Shown here piece by piece: positions 1 through 8,058 of a DNA stretch of 64,000 nt. The position numbers and the translations under genes were made by a program. The stretch spans positions 248,001-312,000 of the forward strand of contig NZ_JACDUR010000004.1 in the NCBI RefSeq assembly GCF_013761175.1. The letters run 5' to 3'. The notes under the pieces are model-generated. The model saw only the letters and a list, made by a program, of their open reading frames with translations, was not told the DNA's origin and made no database searches. Source of the DNA: Nonomuraea soli (GTDB lineage: Bacteria; Actinomycetota; Actinomycetes; Streptosporangiales; Streptosporangiaceae). How positions within the stretch are numbered: position 1 is the stretch's first letter; each line of letters begins with the position of its first letter.

Positions 1-377
1 CGGGCAGCTCACACCCCCACGACGGGCGCTACGACTGGATGGCGCCGCCGCTGTTGCGGGGGATCGAGTACATCTGCATCGCGGCGGTGGGATTCGCGCA
101 CGAGGTGGGACCGCTGTGGATCTTCGCGTTGCTGGGGGCGATGGCGTTTCACCACTACGACCTGGTGTATCGGCTCAGGCAGAGGGTCTACCCGCCGCCC
201 TGGCTGTCGACGTTCGGGCTGGGATGGGACGGGCGGATGATCGCCGTCTCGCTGGGAGTCGTGGCGGGGTGGCCCACGGTGGGGTTCGGGGTGCTGGCGG
301 CGTATTTGTGGGTGTTCTTCGGGTGGGAGAGCCTGACGTGCTGGCTGGCGGCGCCTCGGGGGGAGCGGCAGGGGTAG
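1..377 (+). CDS. C-terminal part of a DUF5941-like membrane protein (5' end outside window)
   Basis: The frame is already open at the window edge (first full codon at base 3), so this is the end of a longer gene. The residues before the first internal Met (SSHPHDGRYDW) read smoothly into the rest, so the ATG at 39 is unlikely to be the start. The visible part has hydrophobic helices at about residues 10-50 and 75-110 (IEYICIAAVGFA, WIFALLGAMAF, FGVLAAYLWVFF). It resembles the DUF5941 tail that I recall on actinobacterial nucleotidyltransferase or CDP-alcohol phosphotransferase proteins. That assignment is from memory. The catalytic part, if any, is not in the window. Confidence 0.6.
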   Translation, partial: GSSHPHDGRYDWMAPPLLRGIEYICIAAVGFAHEVGPLWIFALLGAMAFHHYDLVYRLRQRVYPPPWLSTFGLGWDGRMIAVSLGVVAGWPTVGFGVLAAYLWVFFGWESLTCWLAAPRGERQG

Positions 378-439
378 GTCTGCATCGTTCGGCACTCGTC
401 AGGGGCTTTGTCGGTGCCTGGCTCGCTATGCGGCCCTCG

Positions 440-570
440 TCATCTGCCGTCTCGCCAGCCCGCCTTGTCTCGCTAGCCCTTTCTAGCCCGCCCTCTCTCG
501 CCAGTCCGCCCTCTGTCGCTAGCTCGCCCGCCCTCTAGCCCACCCTCCCTCTAGCCCACCCTCCTTCTAC
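440..570. repeat. Degenerate pyrimidine-rich tandem array
   Basis: Variants of the words CTAGCCC, GCCCTCT and CGCCAGTCC recur every 12-20 bases. The clearest repeat is CTAGCCCACCCTCC, seen twice at about 536-562. The strand bias (C and T on +) and irregular spacing suggest replication slippage rather than a protein-binding array. Confidence 0.5.
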
Positions 571-866
571 GCTCATCGCCGCGCGAAAGGTCCTCGCGAG
601 CGGGCGCTGCGCACTTGCAGCTCGGGCTGTTCTCCCAGCCGCGCCAGGTCGCGGCCCCCGGTCGAGCTCGCTCCGCTCGCACGTCTCGCCCAAGGCCCGT
701 GCTTCGCCCGGGCACCCCATGGTGAGGCGCCGGGTGAAGCCGGGCACTGTGGGCGGAGCAGTCATGCGAGCCCCGAGGCTAGCTCCCTGTGGGGCCGCGT
801 GGCCTCGGGTCGACGGGGGTGTGCCGGAGTGCGCGAACCTTGGATGGAAATGCTCTGCTCGGTGAA

Positions 867-936
867 GCTCCGCGGCCATTCTCGGGGCCGAGCGGCGTGG
901 AGCTGCGCGGCCATTCCCGGGGCCGAGTGGCGTGGA
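867..936. repeat. 35-base tandem repeat, two copies
   Basis: Bases 867-901 and 902-936 are the same 35-base unit with three differences. Each contains the imperfect dyad CGGCCATT-CGGGGCCG. The pair abuts the duplicated gene end that begins near 951. Confidence 0.65.
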
Positions 937-950
937 CTCAGACGGCTAGG

Positions 951-1220
951 ACCTCGGCGGTGGTTGGGCATGTGAGAGCGCGGCGGATCCAGAGGTCAAG
1001 TTCGGCCAGATCCGTGCAGCCCTCGATGCGAGCGCGTTGCTCGGGTGACACGGTGAGGCCACGGGCTCCGAGCGTGATGAGCAGCGCTTCGACCTTGCCC
1101 TCGGCGCGTCCCTCGGCCTTGCCTTCAGCGCGGCCCTCTGCCCTGCCTTCTTCCCTGCCCTCGGTGCGGCCGATGCCCCGTTGTTCCTTCGCCATGTCGC
1201 TGTATGCGGGGATCTGGAGC
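951..1220 (-). pseudogene. Tandem duplicate of the 3' end of the PD-(D/E)XK-like gene
   Basis: This segment repeats the last third of the neighbouring gene almost base for base. It covers the region from LQIPAYSDMAKEQ, through the Gly-Arg/Lys-Ala-Glu coil and the RIEGCTDLA segment, to CPTTAEV. It lacks any N-terminal domain. It differs from the parent by a few substitutions and by one missing 12-base unit in the coil, so the two copies are offset by 296 bases at one end and 308 at the other. It lies immediately downstream of the intact gene on the same strand. It is best read as a non-functional remnant. Confidence 0.8.
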
Positions 1221-1224
1221 CGCG

Positions 1225-2154
1225 TCACTGGACGACAGAACCCAGGACCTCGGCGGTTGTTGGGCATGTGAGAGCGCGGCGGATCCAGAGGTCAAGTTGG
1301 GCCAGATCCGTGCAGCCCTCGATGCGAGCGCGTTGCTCGGGTGACACGGTGAGGCCACGGGCTTCGAGCGTGATGAGCAGCGCTTCGACCTTGCCCTCGG
1401 CGCGTCCCTCGGCCTTGCCTTCAGCGCGGCCCTCTGCCCTGCCTTCGACTCGTCCCTCTTCCCTGCCCTCGGTGCGGCCGATGCCCCGTTGTTCCTTCGC
1501 CATGTCGCTGTATGCGGGGATCTGGAGCTTCATCGTCGCCTCCATGCGCTGCCTGATTGTCCGGGTGGCCTTGGCTGCCGCGTGTTCATAGTAATACGCC
1601 GCGTAGTCGCGAGGGAGGTGTGCCATCCCTCGGCAGAACGCCTCCGCCACGTCTGGCCGGTCTCCGTGGGCGATCACCGACAGGACGAACAGGGCGGGAT
1701 CGGTCTCCATCATGGCGGGGTCGGTGATGGCGGGGATGTCGTCTGGTCCCACGAAGCAGATTTCCACCGACAGGGTGAGGCATCCCGACGTCACTGTGAC
1801 CTCGCGGTCGAACTTCTTGTAGGTCGGGTCGGGTGTGAAGAAGACGATGTGGATCGGCTTGCGGTAGTGGAGCCACAGCGTGGCCGCGTAGCGGATCGTC
1901 TGATCCAGCTTGCCCTGGGTGATGCGGGTCTCGATCTCGCTGATGAGGGAGAAGCTGCGGTCGTGGATGGGGCCGCCGACGAGCACGGTGTCGGCGTAGC
2001 ACGAGGTGGACACGCGGTCGTTGAGCTCGCCGTCGGTGGCTTGCACGGGGACGTCGGGGAGGGTGACGTGCCCGACGGTGCGCAGGAATCGTACGGCGAG
2101 CTCGGGATGTTCCCTGATCAGACTGTTGGCCGCGTCGTGGGAGGGGGTGGGCAT
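1225..2154 (-). CDS. PD-(D/E)XK nuclease-like protein with C-terminal EGR/EGK coil
   Basis: This is a 309-residue protein. The N-terminal 200 residues resemble the large actinomycete family of Rpn-like putative restriction-fold nucleases: MPTPSHDAAN start, an acidic YADTVLV strand near residue 55, SEIET near 72-76, then an HIVFFTP strand near 102. The expected catalytic Lys is not obvious, since the position after the Glu reads Thr-Arg. Residues 229-255 are a charged repeat of Gly-Arg/Lys-Ala/Val-Glu units encoded by 12-base repeats, probably helical, followed by a short globular tail. A consensus-like TTGACA lies at 2186-2191 (minus strand) just upstream. Function is unknown; many such genes sit in variable chromosome regions. 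Confidence 0.7.
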   Translation of the reverse strand: MPTPSHDAANSLIREHPELAVRFLRTVGHVTLPDVPVQATDGELNDRVSTSCYADTVLVGGPIHDRSFSLISEIETRITQGKLDQTIRYAATLWLHYRKPIHIVFFTPDPTYKKFDREVTVTSGCLTLSVEICFVGPDDIPAITDPAMMETDPALFVLSVIAHGDRPDVAEAFCRGMAHLPRDYAAYYYEHAAAKATRTIRQRMEATMKLQIPAYSDMAKEQRGIGRTEGREEGRVEGRAEGRAEGKAEGRAEGKVEALLITLEARGLTVSPEQRARIEGCTDLAQLDLWIRRALTCPTTAEVLGSVVQ

Positions 2155-2226
2155 GCCGAATATGTTCGGGCTTGGCTACACAGAGTGTCAACGCGATTTC
2201 GAAAATAGTAACGAGTTCTCGGTGGG

Positions 2227-3456
2227 TCAGTAGGGGAGGTAGTAGCTGAGGATGTCCGCGCTCAGTGGGGGGAACAGCGCGTGGAAGAGCTCTTTGTCCC
2301 TCGCGTACACGTCTGGGCGGAGGCGGGCCAGGCCTTCGGTTCCCAGGGGGCCGAAGAGTAGCGCCGGGAGGTAGTCGGGGGCGACTCCGATGCCGCCGGC
2401 GGATCCGGGGCTCTGCATGGCGCGGCCGGTGACGACCTCGCCGAGGCCGTTCTCCAGGACGGGCAGCCTGTAGTGCTTTCCGAAGGTGGAGATCACGATC
2501 TGCTCGCGCTCCAGGCCTGCTGCGGTGAGGCGCTGCCACAGGACGGGGCGTAGGTGGTTGAGGAGGGTCGCGGGGTCGGGGATGCGGACGTAGTACTGGT
2601 TCGCCTGGGTGTGGGGTTCCGGCTGGAGGTGCCGCTGCCAGGTGGTGCCGGTGACCGTACCGGATCGGTGGACGACGCGGACGCCCGCGTGGGCCGCCGA
2701 GGCGGCGCGCAGGAGGTCGGCGGCTGCCGCTTCGTCGGCCGCGGTGGCCTCGGCGAGGAGCACCTCGCCGTCGTCGGGCGGGGTGACGCGGGCGCAGGCG
2801 ACCACGGTGCCGGAACGTTCGAGGACCCACAGGGTGCTGGAGTCGTGCGCCAGCAGCCAGCGCCAGCGGGGCGCGGGGTGCGGCATGGCGACGTCGAAGC
2901 GGCTCTGGGCCGCTTCCTGGAGGGCGATCATGGCGGGGATGTCGGCGGGCACGGCGGGCCGGAGGACGGAGCCGCCGGTGGGGGAGCCGGCGCCCTGCGA
3001 AGCACCGTCGCCCGTGCCTCGTACGGTGAGTGCCGGTGGGATGTCGATCGCGTACTCATACCCGAACACCCGATAGAAGTACGGAATCCCGATCATCACC
3101 TGCACGACCTGCCCCCGAGCCGCCGACCGCTCGTGGGCCCACGCCATGAGCGCCCTGACGAGCCCCCGCCCCTCGTAGGCCCGGTCCGTGGCGACCAGCT
3201 CGACCTGACCCGCGCCGAGCCGTACGGAGCCCACCCGGACGACCTCGTCCAGCAGCGTCGCCGTGGACACCACCCGGTCCCCGTCGACGACCACGGCGCA
3301 GGCGTCCCAGCCCACGTCGGGGTCCTCGACGACGAGCCGGTGGTCGAGGGCGTCGGCGGCGTCGCCGCGTTCGGTGAGGAGGGCGGTGATCTGGTCGAGG
3401 TCGGAGGGCCGTCCGGGACGCAAAATCAGGCCGTCGCCCAGGGGAGTCTCGGTCAC
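2227..3456 (-). CDS. Eis-like GNAT family N-acetyltransferase
   Basis: A 409-residue protein. Residues 8-160 form a GNAT fold with the acetyl-CoA loop VATDRAYEGRGL at about 88-99. A second, weaker GNAT-like stretch (LRPAVPADIPAMIALQEAA) follows around residue 165. The length and two-lobed layout with a further C-terminal domain match the Eis-type acetyltransferases, which acetylate amines such as aminoglycosides or lysines. The ending YYLPY differs slightly from the usual aromatic Eis C-terminus. The substrate cannot be predicted. It is transcribed away from the nucleotidyltransferase operon at 3619, with about 160 bases between the two starts. Confidence 0.8.
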   Translation of the reverse strand: MTETPLGDGLILRPGRPSDLDQITALLTERGDAADALDHRLVVEDPDVGWDACAVVVDGDRVVSTATLLDEVVRVGSVRLGAGQVELVATDRAYEGRGLVRALMAWAHERSAARGQVVQVMIGIPYFYRVFGYEYAIDIPPALTVRGTGDGASQGAGSPTGGSVLRPAVPADIPAMIALQEAAQSRFDVAMPHPAPRWRWLLAHDSSTLWVLERSGTVVACARVTPPDDGEVLLAEATAADEAAAADLLRAASAAHAGVRVVHRSGTVTGTTWQRHLQPEPHTQANQYYVRIPDPATLLNHLRPVLWQRLTAAGLEREQIVISTFGKHYRLPVLENGLGEVVTGRAMQSPGSAGGIGVAPDYLPALLFGPLGTEGLARLRPDVYARDKELFHALFPPLSADILSYYLPY

Positions 3457-3618
3457 GGCGGAGTACTATCGCACCGCCCGGTCCGCCCGTCCATCGGATT
3501 TCCACTCGACCGATCAGGGCCGCCTGGCAACTAACCTATGGACGTGGAGATTCTCCACGAATGCAATATCGAGCGGCCGAAGGCCTCTCGAAGCCTTTGG
3601 ACCCTCCGGGAGTTTACG

Positions 3619-4362
3619 TTGCTGGGAATGGTGCTGGCCGCTGGGGCCGGACGACGGCTGCGGCCCTACACCGACACGCTGCCCAAGGCGCTCGTGCCGG
3701 TCGACGGCGACACCACGATCATGGACATCTCCATCCGCAACCTGGCCGCGGTCGGCCTGCGGGAGATCGTCATCATCGTCGGCTACCAGGCTCAGGCGGT
3801 CCATGAGCGCAAGGACGGCTTCGAGAAGCGCTACGGCGTCAAGCTCGAGCTCGTCCACAACGACAAGGCCGAGGAGTGGAACAACGCCTACTCCCTGTGG
3901 TGCGCGCGCGACTACTTTGCGCAGGGCGCGCTGCTCGTCAACGGTGACACCGTGCACCCGGTGAGCGTCGAGGAGACCCTGCTGGCCGCTCCGGAGACCA
4001 GCGACATCCTGCTCGCGGTCGACAACGTGAAGAAGCTGGCCGACGAGGAGATGAAGGTCACGCTCGACGGCGGCGACCTCAAGCGGATCACCAAGCTGAT
4101 GGATCCGGCCGACGCCTACGGCGAGTACATCGGGGCGACGCTGATCCGGCCGGGTGCGGCCGAGCGGCTGGCCGACGCGCTGAAGACGACCTTCGAGGGC
4201 GACCCGCAGCTGTACTACGAGGACGGTTACCAGGTGATGGTCGACCGCGGCGAGAAGATCCACGTCGCGCCGATCGGCGATGTGAAGTGGGTCGAGGTCG
4301 ACAACCACGACGACCTGGCCAAGGCGCGTCAGATCGCCGGCGGGTACGAGGCCGGCGCGTGA
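3619..4362 (+). CDS. Nucleotidyltransferase, sugar/phosphocholine cytidylyltransferase type
   Basis: NTP_transferase-fold enzyme. The nucleotide loop GMVLAAGAGRRLRPYT lies at the N-terminus, followed by PKALVPV and a metal-site strand LLVNGDTVH. The family joins NTP to a sugar- or polyol-phosphate, and the nearest relatives I recall are annotated phosphocholine cytidylyltransferase (LicC type). I chose the TTG at 3619 because GGGAG sits 6 bases upstream and the protein then begins at the first strand. An ATG at 3538 adds 27 poorly conserved residues without a ribosome site, and the ATG at 3628 is also possible. It is first in a likely operon with a glycerol-1-phosphate-dehydrogenase-like enzyme and a CDP-alcohol phosphotransferase, so CTP is the likelier nucleotide. 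Confidence 0.8.
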   Translation: MLGMVLAAGAGRRLRPYTDTLPKALVPVDGDTTIMDISIRNLAAVGLREIVIIVGYQAQAVHERKDGFEKRYGVKLELVHNDKAEEWNNAYSLWCARDYFAQGALLVNGDTVHPVSVEETLLAAPETSDILLAVDNVKKLADEEMKVTLDGGDLKRITKLMDPADAYGEYIGATLIRPGAAERLADALKTTFEGDPQLYYEDGYQVMVDRGEKIHVAPIGDVKWVEVDNHDDLAKARQIAGGYEAGA

Positions 4363-4457
4363 CGCGCCGGCCCACCCGCCACGACGGCGGCGCGGCCGTC
4401 GTCATGAGTCCGACCGAAGTCCGCGACGCCGACGTCGCTTCCTGAGAGGGTGCGTAG

Positions 4458-5516
4458 ATGCCGCTTCTCGCGAGGATGTTGCCCGCCCCCCTGACCATGG
4501 ACGTACGGCGGGGCGCGGTCGCGCAGCTCGGCGCGGTCCTGGCCGACAGCCGGGTGGCCACCTCGGGCAGGGTCGCCGTGGCGGTCGGCCCCGGCCAGGG
4601 CGATGTGATCGAGGGCCTGATCGCCCCCACCCTCGCCGAGGCCGAGGTGTTCCGCGTGGCCGACGGCTCGGTCGACGCCGCCGTCTCGCTCGGCGCGGAT
4701 CTGCGCAAGGGCGCCTACGAGGTGGTCGTGGGCGTGGGCGGCGGCCGTACGATCGACGCCACGAAGTACGCCGCCTCGCTGGCGGGCATCCCGATGGTGG
4801 CGGTGGCCACCAATCTCTCGCACGACGGCATCTGCTCGCCGACGGCCTCGCTCACCTACGAGGGCGGCAAGGGTTCCTTCGGCGTGCCGATGCCGCTGGC
4901 GATCCTGGTCGACCTGGATTTCGTGCACAACGCGCCCGAGTCGCTGGTGCGTTCCGGCGTCGGCGACGTGATCAGCAATCTGTCGGCGATCGAGGACTGG
5001 CAGCTGGGCAACGTCGAGCGTGGGGAGCCGATCGACGGCCTGGCCTGCTCGATGGCGCGCACGGCGGCGGAGGCGCTGGTGGGGCGGCGCGACTCGATCG
5101 AGTCCGACGCGTTCCTGACGGTGCTGGCGGAGTCGCTCATCCTGTCGGGCATGTCGATGGTGATCGCGGGGTCGTCGCGTCCTTCGAGTGGCGGTGACCA
5201 TGAGATCCTTCATGCCGTGGATCAGCTTTTTCCCGGCACGTCCAACCATGGGGAGCTCGCCGGCATCGGCGCGGCCTTCTGCTTCTTCCTGCGGGAGGAC
5301 CGGCAGCGCCTCGACCAGGTGAGCGACTGCCTGCGTCAGCACAAGCTGCCGCTGCTGCCGGATCACATCGGGCTGACCAACGAGCAGTTCACGCAGGCTG
5401 TGCTGTTCGCGCCTTCGACCCGTCCCGGCCGTTACACGATCCTCGAGCACCTGCGCCTGTCGGAGTCCGAGGTTCGGGATCGGGTGGAGGACTATGTCCG
5501 CACCGTCGGTAGCTGA
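4458..5516 (+). CDS. Iron-containing alcohol dehydrogenase, glycerol-1-phosphate dehydrogenase-like
   Basis: A 352-residue protein of the Fe/Zn polyol dehydrogenase fold. GVGGGRTID near residue 95 is the NAD(P) pyrophosphate loop. Metal ligands appear as Asp in NLSHDGICSP, His in GGDHEI and His in TSNHGE. The SHDG and SSRPSSGGDH signatures are those of sn-glycerol-1-phosphate dehydrogenases (archaeal EgsA, Bacillus AraM), which reduce dihydroxyacetone phosphate. Its 3' end overlaps the next gene by 23 bases, so the two are probably coupled. Another sugar or polyol phosphate as substrate cannot be excluded. Confidence 0.8.
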   Translation: MPLLARMLPAPLTMDVRRGAVAQLGAVLADSRVATSGRVAVAVGPGQGDVIEGLIAPTLAEAEVFRVADGSVDAAVSLGADLRKGAYEVVVGVGGGRTIDATKYAASLAGIPMVAVATNLSHDGICSPTASLTYEGGKGSFGVPMPLAILVDLDFVHNAPESLVRSGVGDVISNLSAIEDWQLGNVERGEPIDGLACSMARTAAEALVGRRDSIESDAFLTVLAESLILSGMSMVIAGSSRPSSGGDHEILHAVDQLFPGTSNHGELAGIGAAFCFFLREDRQRLDQVSDCLRQHKLPLLPDHIGLTNEQFTQAVLFAPSTRPGRYTILEHLRLSESEVRDRVEDYVRTVGS

Positions 5517-6261
5517 GCTCCGGGCCGTCGCCCAGCCGGAGGGTCACCTCACGCGGCGCAACGGCGAGCACTGGGCGGGCGTGATGTACATGCGCCGCCT
5601 GTCGATCTACGTCACGTGGTTGCTGACCAAGACGTCGATCAGCCCCAACCAGGTCACCTGGATCATGACGTTCGCCGGCATTCTCGGCGGCGTCGTGCTG
5701 GCCTTCGACGGCCTGCTCGCCGCGGTCGGCTCGTTCCTGCTGATCCAGGTCTACCTGCTGCTCGACTGCTCCGACGGCGAGCTGGCCCGCTGGACGGGCA
5801 AGACCTCGCTGGCGGGCGTCTACCTCGACCGGGTGGGCGCGTACTTCACCGAGGCGGCGCTGCTGATCGGCCTGGGCTGGCGGGCGTCGCAGAGCCTGCC
5901 CGACTGGTACACCGTGCTCGGTTTCGCCGCCGCGCTGGGCGCGATCCTCATCAAGTCGGAGACCGATCTCGTCGACGTGGCCAGGGCGCGTGCGGGGCTG
6001 CCGGCCGCCACGGAGGCCAGCGCCGGCCAGATCAGGTCGGGTCTGCTGGCGCTGGGCCGGCGGATCGTGGGCTCGACCAAGTTCCACCGGATCGTGCAGC
6101 CGGTCGAACTCTCAATACTCGCCCTGATCACGGCCGTGATCGATATGGTGGTCGGCAACCTGACTGCGACGCGAGTGCTGACCGTGGCCTGTGTGGTCGC
6201 CGCCGCGCTGCAGGTGGTGCTTCACCTGGTGAGCATTCTCGCATCGAGGCGGTTGAGATGA
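5494..6261 (+). CDS. CDP-alcohol phosphotransferase family membrane protein
   Basis: A 255-residue membrane protein with five or six predicted helices. The family motif reads D91-C-S-D94-G95-E-L-A98-R99, eight residues, G108-V-Y-L-D112-R-V-G-A116. The usual motif ends in a fourth Asp, the proposed general base, where this protein has Ala. Such enzymes move a phospho-alcohol from a CDP carrier to a hydroxyl acceptor and release CMP. The upstream nucleotidyltransferase and dehydrogenase could supply the CDP-alcohol. The start overlaps the preceding gene. Acceptor and product are unknown. Confidence 0.85.
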   Translation: MSAPSVAELRAVAQPEGHLTRRNGEHWAGVMYMRRLSIYVTWLLTKTSISPNQVTWIMTFAGILGGVVLAFDGLLAAVGSFLLIQVYLLLDCSDGELARWTGKTSLAGVYLDRVGAYFTEAALLIGLGWRASQSLPDWYTVLGFAAALGAILIKSETDLVDVARARAGLPAATEASAGQIRSGLLALGRRIVGSTKFHRIVQPVELSILALITAVIDMVVGNLTATRVLTVACVVAAALQVVLHLVSILASRRLR

Positions 6262-6442
6262 TCTGGAACCGGCCGGGGGGACTGTCCGTCGTACTGATCG
6301 GACGCCCGCGGTTCGGTGGGGGTTCACTGGCGGTTCCGATACTCTTGTCGACATCAATACCAGGACATAGTCAGACCAACAGACTCGGTGATCATGACAG
6401 AATGCCACGCCCGTGCTCTCGACGCGTCAAGGCGATGACCCG

Positions 6443-7324
6443 TTGAAGATCTCGTGCGTCGTCCTCACCATGGGAAACCGGGTCGCGGAGCTGAACCGGG
6501 CGGTCGAGTCCGCGCTGAACCAGATCGACGGCGACGTCGAGGTGGTGATCGTGGGCAATGGCGCCGACGTGCCCGAGCTGTCGGCTACGCCACCCGATGG
6601 CTCCTCGGCGACCGTCAAGACGGTCCGGCTGGAGGAGAACGTCGGCATTCCCGCTGGCCGTAACCGTGGTGTGGAAGAGTGCTCGGGCGATGTCGTGCTG
6701 TTCCTCGACGACGACGGCTGGTACGCCAACCAGAAGGTCGCCGCGCACGTGCGCGACCGGTTCGCGACCGAACCCGACCTCGCGGTGTTGTCCTTCCGGG
6801 TCATGGACCCTGAGGGCACCGGATCGCAGCGCCGCCACGTGCCGCGGCTGCGCGCGGGCGACCCCGAGCGTTCCTCGCCGGTGACCACGTTCCTCGGCGG
6901 CGCCTCTGCCGTACGGCGGAGCGCTTTCCTGCAGGTCGGCGGGCTTCCGGAGCGGTTCTTCTACGCCCACGAGGAGACCGACCTGGCCTGGCGGCTGCTG
7001 GGCGAGGGCTACCGCATCGAGTACGACGCCGAGACGGTCATGTACCACCCGTGGGTGCCGCCGACCAGGCACGACAACTTCTACCGGCTCAACGCGCGCA
7101 ACCGCGTCTGGCTGGCCAGGCGCAACCTGCCGTGGCCGCTGGCGGCGCTCTACCTCATCGACTGGGTGGTGCTGACCCTCTTGCGTGAGCGGTCCGGCCA
7201 GGCGCTGAAGGCGTGGTTCGGCGGCTTCGTGGAGGGACTGCGCACTCCGGCGGGCGAGCGCCGCCCGATGGCGTGGCGCACCGCGTGGCGCATGGTGAAG
7301 CTGGGCCGCCCGCCGATCGTCTAG
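6443..7324 (+). CDS. Family 2 glycosyltransferase
   Basis: A GT-A fold enzyme of about 293 residues starting MKISCVVLTMGNR. The metal-binding LFLDDDGWY lies about 90 residues in, VGIPAGRNRG precedes it, and a HEETDLAWRL acceptor-side motif follows. The C-terminal half carries a hydrophobic stretch (AALYLIDWVVLTLL) that may lie on the membrane. I favour the TTG at 6443 because AAGGCG stands 8 bases upstream; a GTG at 6413 would add ten residues. It follows the CDP-alcohol phosphotransferase after 181 bases and may belong to the same pathway. Its end overlaps the convergent decarboxylase-like gene by four bases. Confidence 0.85.
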   Translation: MKISCVVLTMGNRVAELNRAVESALNQIDGDVEVVIVGNGADVPELSATPPDGSSATVKTVRLEENVGIPAGRNRGVEECSGDVVLFLDDDGWYANQKVAAHVRDRFATEPDLAVLSFRVMDPEGTGSQRRHVPRLRAGDPERSSPVTTFLGGASAVRRSAFLQVGGLPERFFYAHEETDLAWRLLGEGYRIEYDAETVMYHPWVPPTRHDNFYRLNARNRVWLARRNLPWPLAALYLIDWVVLTLLRERSGQALKAWFGGFVEGLRTPAGERRPMAWRTAWRMVKLGRPPIV

Positions 7325-8058
7325 GCGCCCTCCCAGGCGGCGCCGTCCCAGACGGTGGCCTCGCCGAACTCCGCCGCGGCATGCCCTGTCACGCTGGTGA
7401 ACAGGGCCCGCTTGGGCAGTCCGAGCTCGCTCAGCTCCTTGGCCACCGGATGGTTGCCCAGCCGGATCAGCGCCCCGCCCGGCCGTACCCTCGCCCCGGC
7501 GAAGGACGCCCTGGCGGGCACGGTGCGGGTCACCCCGTCCTGGTGGGTGTAGGCGGTCACGGGCATGAGCCCGCTGCCGCCCGGCATGGGCAGGCCCGGC
7601 CGCAGCAGCAGGTCGACCACCATGCGCCCGTCCTTGCGGACGATGCACCTCTTGTACGGCGAGGCGAGCCGCAGGTCGATCTCCGCCAGTTCCTTGGGGA
7701 AGCCCCAGATGCCGCGTCCCGCCGACAGGGTGAAGCCCTGGTCGACCGGCAGCCAGTGCACGAAGGCCCCGGCGTTCCTGATGTCGGACAGTCCGGGCGT
7801 GGCTTTCACGCCGGGTGGGCGGACCAGGAAGGTCACGCCGAACTCGTGGTAGGTGTCCAGGTCGCCGTCGCGGTAGTCGACGAAGACGAGCATGCAGACG
7901 GCCTTCCCGGGGAGGAACTCGGCGACGTCGAGGCCGGAGTAGGCCAGGACGGCGCGGGCGGAGTCGGCCCGTACGGCGTAGGCGGCTGTGCACACCGTCG
8001 CGTCGCGGATGCGCACCGGCATCTCGACGGTCCGGCCCTGGATCAGGTGCGATGCCAT
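7321..8058 (-). CDS. Acetoacetate decarboxylase family protein
   Basis: A 245-residue protein with the acetoacetate-decarboxylase fold signature GIWGFPKELAEI near residue 125, where the family shows W-G-x-P-K, and an upstream YHEFGVTFLV strand. True decarboxylases use a Lys Schiff base; I could not place that Lys with confidence, and many actinobacterial members are uncharacterised relatives. The start overlaps the end of the upstream glycosyltransferase gene by 16 bases, so the two are cotranscribed and probably translationally coupled. Confidence 0.75.
   Translation of the reverse strand: MASHLIQGRTVEMPVRIRDATVCTAAYAVRADSARAVLAYSGLDVAEFLPGKAVCMLVFVDYRDGDLDTYHEFGVTFLVRPPGVKATPGLSDIRNAGAFVHWLPVDQGFTLSAGRGIWGFPKELAEIDLRLASPYKRCIVRKDGRMVVDLLLRPGLPMPGGSGLMPVTAYTHQDGVTRTVPARASFAGARVRPGGALIRLGNHPVAKELSELGLPKRALFTSVTGHAAAEFGEATVWDGAAWEGA

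Larger units (their letters stand above)
378..950. other. Non-coding stretch, repeat-rich
   Basis: No open frame here has actinomycete-like codon use or a recognisable protein. The first 190 bases are pyrimidine-rich degenerate repeats and the last 70 are a 35-base tandem repeat. Between them (about 571-866) I see nothing that can be named. Confidence 0.6.

Noticed and set aside
938..1267. A separate 109-codon gene
   Set aside because: Its only recognisable part is the duplicated tail of the neighbouring gene; the first 15 codons come from the join.
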